Positions 24,425-32,737 of a stretch of DNA of 64,000 bases are shown here, piece after piece. How positions within the stretch are numbered: position 1 is the stretch's first letter; each line of letters opens with the position of its first letter. The stretch is from contig NZ_JADNLK010000007.1 in assembly GCF_015555905.1 (NCBI RefSeq), positions 1 through 64,000 of the forward strand, given 5' to 3'. This DNA comes from Clostridium sp. D43t1_170807_H7 (GTDB lineage Bacteria; Bacillota; Clostridia; Clostridiales; Clostridiaceae). Under the pieces are notes generated by a model that ran no database searches, had not been told where the DNA came from, and saw only the letters and a program-made list of their open reading frames with translations. Position numbers and translations under genes: made by a program.

Positions 24425-26155
24425 ATGACTAAGGTATTTAAGTACGTATTAAAGTATAAGGGCACATTGATTTTTGGAACTATATCAATGCTTATTGTTA
24501 TTGGTGTTGATTTATTAATTCCATATATGCAACAAATATTTATAGATGATGGAATTATTGCTGGAAATGAAAAAAGCATATTTTTTGTTCTAGGAGAGAT
24601 ATTATGTATTTCAGTAATTAAAGCAATATTTGGGTATAATAAAGAGTTTAAATATGACCTATTGAGTACTTGGGTTCATCAAGATATTAAAAATGATCTT
24701 TTTACTCATATTCAAAAATTAGAATTTAAATATTTTGATGAAATGAATACAGGAGAGCTGATGTCAAGAATTGGAGAAGATGCAGAAAACATATGGCAAA
24801 CTATAGGTTATGGACTAAGGCTTTTCGTTGAAAATATAATTTATTTTGTTATATCAACAATAATCTTATTTTATCTAAATTGGAAATTAGCTTTGGCATG
24901 TTTTATAGTTATGATTCCAATTGGATTAATTGCAGTACAACTTGAAAAGAAATTTGGTAAATGTTATGAAGAAATAAGTGATAAGACTGCTGAAATAAAT
25001 ACTACTGCACAAGAGGATATAGCAGGTATAAAGCTAGTTAAAGCCTTTTCAAGAGAAAAATATGAGATAAGTAGATTTTTAAAATTAAATAAATCTTACT
25101 ATGATTTAAATATGAATCAAGCAAAAGTAATAGGAAAATATTTTCCTAAGATGGAGTTTCTAACTAATATTTCATTAGTAATAATGATAGTTTTAGGTGG
25201 ATATTTAGTTATGAATGAAGAGATGTCAGTTGGAGTTTTAGCAGCTTTTGGTGGATATATATGGAACCTTATATGGCCCATGAGAATGCTAGGAGAACTT
25301 ATAGATTTAATCTCAAGAAACTTAGCTTCTGCTAAAAAGATATTTGAAATTATAGAAAGAGAGCCTGAAATAAAAAACGGTTCGTCAAAGGATACAAATA
25401 TTAAGGGTGATATTAAATTTGAAAATGTTAGCTTTAGCTATAATGAAGAATTAGTATTAAAAAATATTAATTTAGATATTAAGGCAGGAAGTACTGTAGC
25501 TATAATGGGAACTACTGGTTCGGGAAAATCAACTTTATTAAATCTTATAGGAAGATATTATGATGTAAAAGAAGGTAGTATAAAAGTTGATGATGTAGAT
25601 ATTAAAAATTATGATTTAGAAGTTTTAAGAAGTAGTATGGCCATTGTACCACAAGATACTTTCTTATTTTCAGATTCTATCTTAAATAATATAAAGTTTA
25701 GTAATGAAAATGCAAATGTAGATGAAGTAAAAAAATACTCTAAATTAGCATGTTCTTTAGATTTTATAGAAGCTTTAGATGAAGGTTTTAATACTGAAAT
25801 AGGAGAAAGAGGAATAGGACTTTCAGGAGGACAAAAGCAAAGAATATCTATTTCTAGAGCTTTAATAAGAAATTCCTCAATTTTAATTTTAGATGATTCA
25901 ACTTCAGCTTTAGATATGGAAACAGAGCAAGAACTATTAAGAAATTTATCTGGAATGGAAAAACAAAGTACAACTTTTATAGTTGCTCATAGAATTTCAG
26001 CAGTTAAAAATTCAGATTTAATAGTTTATTTAGAAGATGGTGAAATAAAAGAAAAAGGAACTCATGAAGAGTTATTAAAATTAAAAGGTGCTTACTATGA
26101 TATTTATTGTGAGCAGTTTAAAGATTTTAATGTTTTAGAAAAGGAGGTTATATAA
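24425..26155 (+). CDS. Heterodimeric ABC exporter, subunit 1 (degenerate ATP site)
   Basis: A 576-residue half-transporter: six membrane helices in the first 310 residues, then an ATPase domain with Walker A GTTGSGKST, signature LSGGQ and Walker B ILILDDS. The residue after the Walker B Asp is Asp instead of the catalytic Glu, as in the non-hydrolysing half of BmrCD/LmrCD/TM287-288 exporters. The partner follows one base after the stop. The start at 24425 has AAGGGGGAG upstream. It probably exports drugs or toxic metabolites; the specific substrate is unknown. Control is probably by the leader attenuator. Confidence 0.9.
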   Translation: MTKVFKYVLKYKGTLIFGTISMLIVIGVDLLIPYMQQIFIDDGIIAGNEKSIFFVLGEILCISVIKAIFGYNKEFKYDLLSTWVHQDIKNDLFTHIQKLEFKYFDEMNTGELMSRIGEDAENIWQTIGYGLRLFVENIIYFVISTIILFYLNWKLALACFIVMIPIGLIAVQLEKKFGKCYEEISDKTAEINTTAQEDIAGIKLVKAFSREKYEISRFLKLNKSYYDLNMNQAKVIGKYFPKMEFLTNISLVIMIVLGGYLVMNEEMSVGVLAAFGGYIWNLIWPMRMLGELIDLISRNLASAKKIFEIIEREPEIKNGSSKDTNIKGDIKFENVSFSYNEELVLKNINLDIKAGSTVAIMGTTGSGKSTLLNLIGRYYDVKEGSIKVDDVDIKNYDLEVLRSSMAIVPQDTFLFSDSILNNIKFSNENANVDEVKKYSKLACSLDFIEALDEGFNTEIGERGIGLSGGQKQRISISRALIRNSSILILDDSTSALDMETEQELLRNLSGMEKQSTTFIVAHRISAVKNSDLIVYLEDGEIKEKGTHEELLKLKGAYYDIYCEQFKDFNVLEKEVI

Positions 26156-26156
26156 G

Positions 26157-27941
26157 ATGCAGAACAATATAAATAAAGATGAAGAAGTTATGAGACGTAG
26201 CAAAAGTGAAATAACAATTAAGTTATTAACCTATCTTAAGCCATATAAATTAAAATCTTTTTTAGTAGTGCTATTAATGATATTTGTAATGATATGTGAA
26301 ATAGTAAATCCATTATTATTAAAGATTGCTATAGATGATTACGTAGGTAGTAGAAAGGTTAATGGTTTGATAGTAATAGGAGTTTCATTATTATCATTAA
26401 ATTTAGTAGCTTGGGAATTATCCAAAATAAGATGGAATATGATAACTAGCATAACTAATAATATTTTAGTCAATATAAGACATGAGTTATACAGTCATAT
26501 CCAATATTTATCTTTTGATTTTTTTGATAGTAGACCAGTAGGAAAAATACTTGCAAGAGTTGTTGGAGATGTTAATGCTTTAAAAAATTTATTTTCTCAA
26601 GCAATACAGTCTTTTATTCCACAAATAATTAATTTGTTTTGTGTTGCAGTAATAATGTTTGTGCTTAATGTTAAATTAGCTTTAGCTTCAATTGCATTAC
26701 TTCCTTTATTAGGATTTGCAATGTTTTGGATAGAAATTTATTCAAGAAGAAGATGGGAAATTTATAGAAATAAACGTTCTAATTTAAATGGTTTTACTCA
26801 TGAAGATTTTTCAGGAATAAAAGTTGTACAAGGTTTTGCTAGAGAAAAGGGAACAGAAAATAATTTTAAAGATATGGTAGGAGAATTAAGTGATTCATTT
26901 ATAAAAGCAGTAAGATTAAATGATTGCTTTTGGCCATTAGTAGAATTATCTTGGGGTGTAGGAACTCTTGTAGTTTTTGCTGTAGGATACTTTTTAATAA
27001 AAAGTGGTGAAATAGAAATAGGTACTTTAATAGCATTTTCAATGTATGTTGGTATGTTCTGGAGACCTATTATGAATCTTTCAAGTTTTTATAATACTTT
27101 AATTACAAATTTTTCAGCAGCAGATAGAATTTTTGACATATTAGATGTAGAACCTGTTATAAAAAATTATTTAAATGCTAAACCAATTGGAAGAATTCAA
27201 GGTAATGTAGAATTTAAAAATGTTACTTTTTCTTATGATGATGAAAATGAAGTGTTGAAAAATGTAAGTTTTAAAGTTTCAAAAGGAGAAAAGATTGCTT
27301 TAGTTGGTCCTACAGGGGCTGGTAAGAGTACAATAGTTTCATTATTAAGTAGATTTTATGATCCAACTAAAGGAAAAATTTTAGTAGATGGAAAAGATAT
27401 TAAAAATGTTGACTTAGAGAGTTTGAGAAGTCAAATGGGAATTATGCTTCAGGATACATTCTTATTTTCTGATTCAATTATGGAAAATATAAGGTATGGA
27501 AGACTTGATGCTACTGATGAAGAGGTTATTAATGCAGCTAAGGCTGTAAATGCTCATAAATTTATTATGGAATTAGAAAAAGGGTATGATACCGAAGTTA
27601 ATGAAAGAGGTTCAAGGCTTTCTTTAGGACAAAGGCAACTTATATCTTTTGCAAGAGCACTTCTTGCAAATCCAAGAATATTAATTTTAGACGAAGCAAC
27701 TTCTAATATTGACACTCAGACAGAGAAGTTAGTTCAGGAAGGAATAGAAAAGATTCTCCATGGAAGAACTTCATTTGTAGTAGCTCATAGACTTTCTACT
27801 ATTAGAGATTGTGATAAGATTATGGTCATAAATGATGGCGAAATTGAAGAGGTTGGAAATCATGAAGAACTTCTAAAGAAAAAAGGAAGTTATTATGAGC
27901 TTTATATGGCACAATATAACTTCTTAAGTGAAGGAGCTTAG
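26157..27941 (+). CDS. Heterodimeric ABC exporter, subunit 2 (canonical Walker B)
   Basis: A 594-residue half-transporter with six membrane helices (about 35-320) and an ATPase domain: Walker A GPTGAGKST, Walker B ILILDEA with the catalytic Glu, and an altered signature LSLGQ in place of LSGGQ. The altered signature would face subunit 1's Asp-containing site and give one degenerate and one active site, the usual heterodimer arrangement. AAGGAGG lies upstream, overlapping subunit 1's end. Function as for subunit 1. Confidence 0.9.
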   Translation: MQNNINKDEEVMRRSKSEITIKLLTYLKPYKLKSFLVVLLMIFVMICEIVNPLLLKIAIDDYVGSRKVNGLIVIGVSLLSLNLVAWELSKIRWNMITSITNNILVNIRHELYSHIQYLSFDFFDSRPVGKILARVVGDVNALKNLFSQAIQSFIPQIINLFCVAVIMFVLNVKLALASIALLPLLGFAMFWIEIYSRRRWEIYRNKRSNLNGFTHEDFSGIKVVQGFAREKGTENNFKDMVGELSDSFIKAVRLNDCFWPLVELSWGVGTLVVFAVGYFLIKSGEIEIGTLIAFSMYVGMFWRPIMNLSSFYNTLITNFSAADRIFDILDVEPVIKNYLNAKPIGRIQGNVEFKNVTFSYDDENEVLKNVSFKVSKGEKIALVGPTGAGKSTIVSLLSRFYDPTKGKILVDGKDIKNVDLESLRSQMGIMLQDTFLFSDSIMENIRYGRLDATDEEVINAAKAVNAHKFIMELEKGYDTEVNERGSRLSLGQRQLISFARALLANPRILILDEATSNIDTQTEKLVQEGIEKILHGRTSFVVAHRLSTIRDCDKIMVINDGEIEEVGNHEELLKKKGSYYELYMAQYNFLSEGA

Positions 27942-27979
27942 ATAGTTAGGAATTAAAAATTAGAGTTAGCTTGTTGATG

Positions 27980-28033
27980 GTGAGAAGTTAAGAGTGTGGT
28001 CTTAGTATGATATTCTTAGCTTTTCACTTAACT
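27980..28033 (+). repeat. Hairpin with alternative pairings between exporter and kinase genes
   Basis: GTGAGAAGTTAAGA (27980-27993) pairs imperfectly with TCTTAGCTTTTCAC (28014-28027). The inner AGTTAAGAGTG can instead pair with CACTTAACT (28025-28033). No T run follows. It may stabilise or process mRNA between the exporter and kinase genes; role unknown. Confidence 0.4.
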
Positions 28034-28062
28034 AAGGAGCTCAAATTAGGGAGGTGTGGAAT

Positions 28063-28848
28063 ATGAATATACCAGATAATATAAAGAGGTTTATAGGTAA
28101 TAAAAGTTTTGAAGTTGACACTGTTGGAATGTCTGATTCAAAGGTGATTTGTTTTCATGATATGGTTCTTAAAATAGAAAATCAGTGTGAAGAATCAGAG
28201 AAGGAAAGTAAAATGATGCAGTGGCTTGCTGATAAGCTTCCAGTTCCTAAAGTTATATGCTCAGAAAAGTTGAATAATAAAAATTATTTGCTTATGAGCA
28301 AAGTAAGAGGAAGTATGTCTTGTGGATCAGAATTTTTAAGAAAGCCAGAGTTATTAGTAAAGGTATTGGTAGAAGGTTTAAAAATGCTTTGGGCAGTAGA
28401 TATATCAGATTGCCCTTGTGATAGTTCAATAGACAATAAATTAAAATTTGCACAAGAACGTGTTTTAAGTAACCTTTGCTCTATGGATAATGTAGAACAA
28501 GACACTTATGGAGAAAATGGATTTAGTTCACCACAGGAGTTATTAAAATGGCTAAAGGATAATAAACCTAATGAAAGTTATGTGCTATCTCATGGTGATT
28601 ATTGTTTGCCTAATATCTTTATTGATAACAATAAGATAAGTGGTTTTATTGATTTGGGGAGATGTGGAATAGGTGATAAATATCAGGATATAGCATTGTG
28701 CTATAGAAGTTTAGTTCATAATTTTGAGGGTAGGTATGGTGGAGAAGTTTATGAAGGATTTAATGCAGATATTCTTTTTCATGAATTGGGAATTGAACCA
28801 AATTGGGATAAGATTAGATACTATATACTTTTAGATGAATTATTTTAG
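28063..28848 (+). CDS. Aminoglycoside phosphotransferase (APH(3')-like) family protein
   Basis: A 261-residue kinase of the APH(3') type. The catalytic loop is SHGDYCLPNIF (HGD...N), the metal-binding site is FIDLGRCG, and DKYQDIALCYRSL is the APH(3') C-terminal signature. The N-lobe has MVLKIE for the ATP-binding Lys. ATG 28063 follows GGGAGGTG; an in-frame GTG at 28054 overlaps that site. All key residues are present, so it may be active, but the substrate could be an aminoglycoside or another small molecule. It lies between a drug-type exporter and an acetyltransferase relic. Confidence 0.85.
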   Translation: MNIPDNIKRFIGNKSFEVDTVGMSDSKVICFHDMVLKIENQCEESEKESKMMQWLADKLPVPKVICSEKLNNKNYLLMSKVRGSMSCGSEFLRKPELLVKVLVEGLKMLWAVDISDCPCDSSIDNKLKFAQERVLSNLCSMDNVEQDTYGENGFSSPQELLKWLKDNKPNESYVLSHGDYCLPNIFIDNNKISGFIDLGRCGIGDKYQDIALCYRSLVHNFEGRYGGEVYEGFNADILFHELGIEPNWDKIRYYILLDELF

Positions 28849-28859
28849 GAGAGGTGGAA

Positions 28860-29133
28860 ATGATGGGATATGAAATAATACATTTAGAAAAAGAAAAATG
28901 GAAGGGGTATATTCTCGTTTAAGAATTACTGAGCTTTGGGTGGCAGAAGACTATCAGAAGCAAGGAATAGGGCATGCATTGGTGAACATGAATACTATCC
29001 TAGAATAGGTTTTAAGACTTGTGATCATTTTAATATTACAACTGTAGATTGTGAAAACTTTGATACATTTATGGCATATGAGCTAAAAAAAGACAGCATG
29101 AGAAGAAGAGTTATATCCATTAGGCATATATGA
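28860..29133 (+). pseudogene. Decayed GNAT acetyltransferase (streptothricin-acetyltransferase-like)
   Basis: Three pieces of one GNAT gene survive in different frames. They are an N-terminus MGYEIIHLEKEKWKGYIL (stop at 28920-28922), the acetyl-CoA-binding piece RLRITELWVAEDYQKQGIGHAL (from about 28916; Q-K-Q-G-I-G-H is motif A), and a C-terminal piece EHEYYPRIGFKTCDH from about 28984. The missing sequence between the pieces implies at least two internal deletions. The ribosome site AGGAGAGGTGG is intact. The family guess comes from the RLRITELWV...QGIGHAL pattern; activity must be lost. Confidence 0.75.
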
Positions 29134-29288
29134 TAGTGATAAAATGGTGGGATTTTTAGTTAAATTCATTTGAATATAAAATGAAAGAAAAAATATATAG
29201 GGAATTTAGAATGATTAAAGAAAAGTGGTAAATTTCAATGGATTATAGCATTTTTGAAAAGTATGGAGAATAAACGAATATTTTATCG

Positions 29289-29317
29289 TTGAAATTAAAT
29301 TAGTTCTAGAGTATAAT
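29289..29317 (+). promoter_or_regulatory. SigA promoter of ychF
   Basis: TTGAAA (29289-29294), a 17-base spacer and TATAAT (29312-29317), 38 bases before the ychF start codon. Confidence 0.8.
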
Positions 29318-29355
29318 CTTAGAAGTATTAGTAAGGTCGAAAGGATGTTATATAG

Positions 29356-30453
29356 ATGAGATTAGGGATTGTAGGACTACCAAACGTAGGAAAAAGTACA
29401 TTATTTAATGCTATAACAAAGGCAGGAGCAGAATCAGCAAACTACCCATTCTGTACAATAGAACCAAACGTTGGTGTTGTTAGTGTACCAGATAAGAGAT
29501 TAGACGTATTAGAAAAAATGTATGGTACAAAGAGAAAAGTTTATACTGCTGTAGAATTTTATGATATTGCAGGATTAGTTAAAGGAGCTTCAAAAGGTGA
29601 AGGATTAGGAAATAAATTCTTATCACATATCAGAGAAGTAGAAGCTATAGTACATGCAGTTAGATGTTTTGAAGATGAAAATGTAGTTCATGTTGAAGGT
29701 TCAGTAGACCCAATTAGAGATATAGAAACTATTAACTTAGAGCTTATATTTGCAGACTTAGAAGTTTTAGAAAGAAGAATGGAAAAAGGCGTAAAGCTTG
29801 CTAGATCTGGTGATAAGAAAGCTAAAGCAGAATATGAAATAATGGAAAAGGTTAAAGCTCATTTAGAAGCTAATAAGCCAATTAGAACATTAGAATTAAA
29901 TGAAGATGAAGAAGCTTTTGTTAAATCTTTATTCATGATAACTTCTAAGCCAGTATTATATTCTTGTAATATATCAGAAGATGATATGATGAGTGGAAAT
30001 CTTGAAAATAAATATGTTAAGATGGTTAAAGAATATGCAGCAAATGAAAATTCAGGAGTAGTTGTTGTATGTGCTAAACTTGAAGAAGAATTATCAGGAT
30101 TAGATGAAGAAGAAAAAGCTGAAATGCTAGAAGAGTATGGAATAGAAGAATCAGGGTTAGATAAGCTAATAAGAGCATCTTATAGATTATTAGGATTAAT
30201 AAGTTATTTAACAGCTGGTGTTCAAGAAGTTAGAGCTTGGACTATAAAAGAAGGTACTAAGGCTCCAGCAGCAGCAGGTAAAATCCACTCTGACATAGAA
30301 AGAGGATTTATAAGAGCAGAAGTTGTAGCTTATGATGATTTGGTTGAATGTGGTTCAGAAGCGGCAGCTAAAGAAAAAGGATTATACAGACTTGAAGGTA
30401 AAGAATACGTAATGAAAGATGGAGATGTAGTAAACTTCAGATTTAACGTATAA
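29356..30453 (+). CDS. ychF: Redox-regulated ATPase YchF (Obg family)
   Basis: A 365-residue Obg-family P-loop protein that binds ATP rather than GTP. G1 GLPNVGKST is at residues 6-14, the switch region shows [11 protein letters not shown], and in the G4 position the usual NKxD is replaced (the YSCNISEDD segment), typical of YchF. The C-terminal TGS domain ([22 protein letters not shown] and following) binds ribosomes. Own promoter and terminator. Linked to translation and oxidative-stress responses in other bacteria. Confidence 0.96.
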   Translation: MRLGIVGLPNVGKSTLFNAITKAGAESANYPFCTIEPNVGVVSVPDKRLDVLEKMYGTKRKVYTAVEFYDIAGLVKGASKGEGLGNKFLSHIREVEAIVHAVRCFEDENVVHVEGSVDPIRDIETINLELIFADLEVLERRMEKGVKLARSGDKKAKAEYEIMEKVKAHLEANKPIRTLELNEDEEAFVKSLFMITSKPVLYSCNISEDDMMSGNLENKYVKMVKEYAANENSGVVVVCAKLEEELSGLDEEEKAEMLEEYGIEESGLDKLIRASYRLLGLISYLTAGVQEVRAWTIKEGTKAPAAAGKIHSDIERGFIRAEVVAYDDLVECGSEAAAKEKGLYRLEGKEYVMKDGDVVNFRFNV

Positions 30454-30468
30454 TGGATATTTATAAAA

Positions 30469-30497
30469 TAGGAACTGTTTTAGCAGTTCCTATTTTT
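30469..30497 (+). terminator. Terminator after ychF
   Basis: GGAACTG (30471-30477) pairs with CAGTTCC (30484-30490) around a TTTTAG loop; TATTTTT follows. Confidence 0.8.
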
Positions 30498-30666
30498 GTG
30501 AAAAAATATACAACAAATAAAAAGAAAAAAAGACTAATATCGCCACTTATTTCCATAAAATGGAACAAAAATAAGGGGTGTTATTACTTATACTTTAAAA
30601 TAGCTGAAACTATTGATTTTTCTACGTTTAGCATAAGAAAAAAATACTATTTTACGTAAATATATC

Positions 30667-30695
30667 TTGAAGGAAAGCGAATAATTTTATAGAAT
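30667..30695 (+). promoter_or_regulatory. Probable SigA promoter of the division cluster
   Basis: TTGAAG (30667-30672), a 17-base spacer and TAGAAT (30690-30695), 61 bases before the mraZ start. MraZ-family proteins bind short direct repeats near this position; GTGGT, GTGTAAAGTGG and similar GTG-containing motifs occur at about 30705-30720 and could be relic boxes. Confidence 0.55.
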
Positions 30696-30755
30696 ATATA
30701 TATAGTGGTGTAAAGTGGTTAAAAGTAGTTTAGTATTACTTAATGGAGGTTCAAA

Positions 30756-31184
30756 ATGTTTATTGGCAAATATTCACATAGTTTGGATAGCGCAAATAGA
30801 ATGATTGTACCAGCAAAATTAAGAGATGAACTAGGGGGAAGGTTCGTAATTACTAAAGGGATTGATGGATGTCTTTACACTTACCCGGAAAACGAATGGA
30901 AAATACTTGAGGAAAAACTTAAAAAGTTACCACTTACTAATAAAGATGCACGAGCATTTGTAAGATTTATCTTTTCAGGTGCATGTGAAGTGGAAACTGA
31001 CAAACAAGGAAGAGATTAATTCCATTAAACCTAAAAGAATATGCAAGGATAGAAAAGGATATAGTAAGTATAGGAGCCTTAACTAGAGTAGAGATATAGA
31101 GCAAGGAAAAATGGCAAGAATATAATGAGTCCAATATAGATTTTAATTCAATTGCTGAAAAAAATGGGCGATTTAGGAATATAA
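30756..31184 (+). pseudogene. mraZ: mraZ transcriptional regulator, disrupted by three lesions
   Basis: The first 87 codons encode a normal MraZ N-terminus ([19 protein letters not shown], a SpoVT-AbrB half-domain). Three lesions follow. A one-base loss at about 31014-31016 breaks the frame after KQGR and gives an immediate TAA. In the restored frame, R-V-E-I is followed by TAG at 31097-31099 where MraZ normally has Trp. An A-run (31158-31164) has one extra A before the ancestral end MGDLGI at 31184. The remaining peptide lacks most of the second half-domain. MraZ normally controls the mraZ-mraW division operon, so loss would remove that control. The first ORF still has a good ribosome site. 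Confidence 0.85.
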
Positions 31185-31197
31185 GGAGTTAGAAAGA

Positions 31198-32130
31198 ATG
31201 GAATTTAATCACATATCAGTTTTACTGAATGAATGTTTAGAAGCACTTAATATTAAAGAAAATGGTATTTATGTTGATGGTACATTAGGAGGAGCAGGTC
31301 ATTCTTCTGAGATTCTAAAAAGATTATCAACTGAAGGAAGACTTATAGGTATAGACCAAGATAAAGATGCATTAAAGGCAGCAGGTAAAAGGTTACAGAA
31401 TTATTCAAATGTTACTTTTGTACATAACAATTTTCATAATATAGGAGCAATCTTAGAAGGGCTTGAAATTGAAAAAGTAGATGGTATTCTAATGGACTTA
31501 GGAGTTTCCTCCTATCAATTAGATGAAGGTGAAAGAGGCTTTAGTTATATGAAAGATGCCCCTTTGGATATGAGAATGAATAGAGAAAATAGTTTTTCTG
31601 CCTATGAAGTTGTTAACGAGTATAGTGAAGAAGAACTATATAGAATCATAAGAGATTATGGTGAAGAGAAGTTTGCTAAGAGAATAGCTAGTTTTATTGT
31701 AATTAGAAGAAGTGAAAAAAATATAGAAACTACATTAGAGCTAGTTGACATAATAAAGGATGCAATTCCAGCAAAGGCGAGAAGAGAAGGACCTCACCCA
31801 GCAAAAAGAACTTTTCAAGCTATTAGAATTGAAGTAAATAGTGAATTATCAATTCTAAATAAAGCAATAGAAGATGGTGTTAATAAACTAAATAAAGGTG
31901 GAAGAATGGCTATAATCACTTTCCATTCTCTGGAGGATAGAATAGTTAAAAATAAATTTAGAGATTTAGCCGTATCTTGTAGATGTCCAAAGGAATTTCC
32001 AATTTGTGTTTGTGGAGAAAAAGCAAAAGTAAAAGTTATAACAAGAAAAGCAATAGAGCCTTCAAAAGAAGAAGTTGAAATGAATCCAAGAAGTAGAAGT
32101 GCAAAATTAAGAGTAGTAGAAAAAATATAA
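31198..32130 (+). CDS. rsmH: 16S rRNA (cytosine-1402-N4)-methyltransferase
   Basis: A 310-residue RsmH (MraW). The start [13 protein letters not shown], the SAM-binding [10 protein letters not shown] (residues 28-37), the [10 protein letters not shown] loop, the RIEVNSEL and ITFHSLEDR segments, and the C-terminal [10 protein letters not shown] are all present. It methylates N4 of C1402 in the 16S P-site. AAGGAG precedes ATG 31198. Second gene of the dcw-type cluster, behind the mraZ relic. Confidence 0.96.
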   Translation: MEFNHISVLLNECLEALNIKENGIYVDGTLGGAGHSSEILKRLSTEGRLIGIDQDKDALKAAGKRLQNYSNVTFVHNNFHNIGAILEGLEIEKVDGILMDLGVSSYQLDEGERGFSYMKDAPLDMRMNRENSFSAYEVVNEYSEEELYRIIRDYGEEKFAKRIASFIVIRRSEKNIETTLELVDIIKDAIPAKARREGPHPAKRTFQAIRIEVNSELSILNKAIEDGVNKLNKGGRMAIITFHSLEDRIVKNKFRDLAVSCRCPKEFPICVCGEKAKVKVITRKAIEPSKEEVEMNPRSRSAKLRVVEKI

Positions 32131-32162
32131 ATATTATGAAAGTTGGCAGGGATGTGAATAAA

Positions 32163-32639
32163 ATGGGAGTTAGGGAATATGATTATATAAGAGGAAATAC
32201 AGCTTTAGCACCAGAGAGAAAAGTTAAGGAACAAGATAAAAAAAGAGATATACAAAGAAAAGAGAGAGAACGACAAGCTTATCAAAAGAGAAAAAATCTT
32301 TTAGTTAGTGGCTTAACAATTGCTACAGTTATGTTTGCATTAGGAGCTACAACTTTATATCTAGATGGAAAGATACATGATCTTCAAAAGCAATTATTAA
32401 TTTTAGAAGGTAATATGAAAGAAGAAGAGGATGTAAATGCAGCAATTAATGTAGATATGCTAAAGTTTGCATCATTCGATAAAATAAAAAGCACAGCAGA
32501 AAATGAATTAGGAATGGTTTATCCAAGTTCTGAAAGTACTATAAGTATTGATATGTCAAAAGAATACTTTTCACATTTAAAAAATGAGGAAAGCAAGAAG
32601 AGTGGTTTACTACAAAAAATTATAGCAGCATTTAATTAA
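32163..32639 (+). CDS. FtsL-like cell division protein
   Basis: About 158 residues in FtsL position. A basic, Lys/Arg-rich cytoplasmic N-terminus (to about 60) leads to one membrane helix (LLVSGLTIATVMFALGATTLYL), then a coiled coil (KIHDLQKQLLILEGN) ending near the FDKIKSTAENELGM motif common in FtsL/DivIC proteins. The start is uncertain: ATG 32163 (after AGGGATGTG), GTG 32154, or ATG 32136 without a site. It would join FtsQ/DivIB and FtsW in the septal complex. Called from position and topology. Confidence 0.75.
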   Translation: MGVREYDYIRGNTALAPERKVKEQDKKRDIQRKERERQAYQKRKNLLVSGLTIATVMFALGATTLYLDGKIHDLQKQLLILEGNMKEEEDVNAAINVDMLKFASFDKIKSTAENELGMVYPSSESTISIDMSKEYFSHLKNEESKKSGLLQKIIAAFN

Positions 32640-32737
32640 TGGATAATTTATAGAAATGTAGACTCAAGGTATATCTTAGTAGTAGTATTTTAAACTCTAA
32701 TTATTCATTAATTAAGTGTTCCTTGGAGGAATTTAAT

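Noticed and set aside
24295-24579. Minus-strand 94-codon ORF across the exporter leader
   Set aside because: It reads through terminator 2 and the exporter's first codons on the opposite strand and has no ribosome site; an antisense shadow.
27942-27970. GTTAGGAATTAAAAATTAG-like stretch, with a similar GTTAGTAATTAGGAG at 47281
   Set aside because: Short, AT-rich and only loosely alike; not enough to claim a repeat family from two places.
30453-30659. 68-codon ORF after ychF
   Set aside because: It starts inside the ychF stop, runs through the ychF terminator, and has no ribosome site of its own; its Lys-rich composition is that of AT-rich noncoding DNA.
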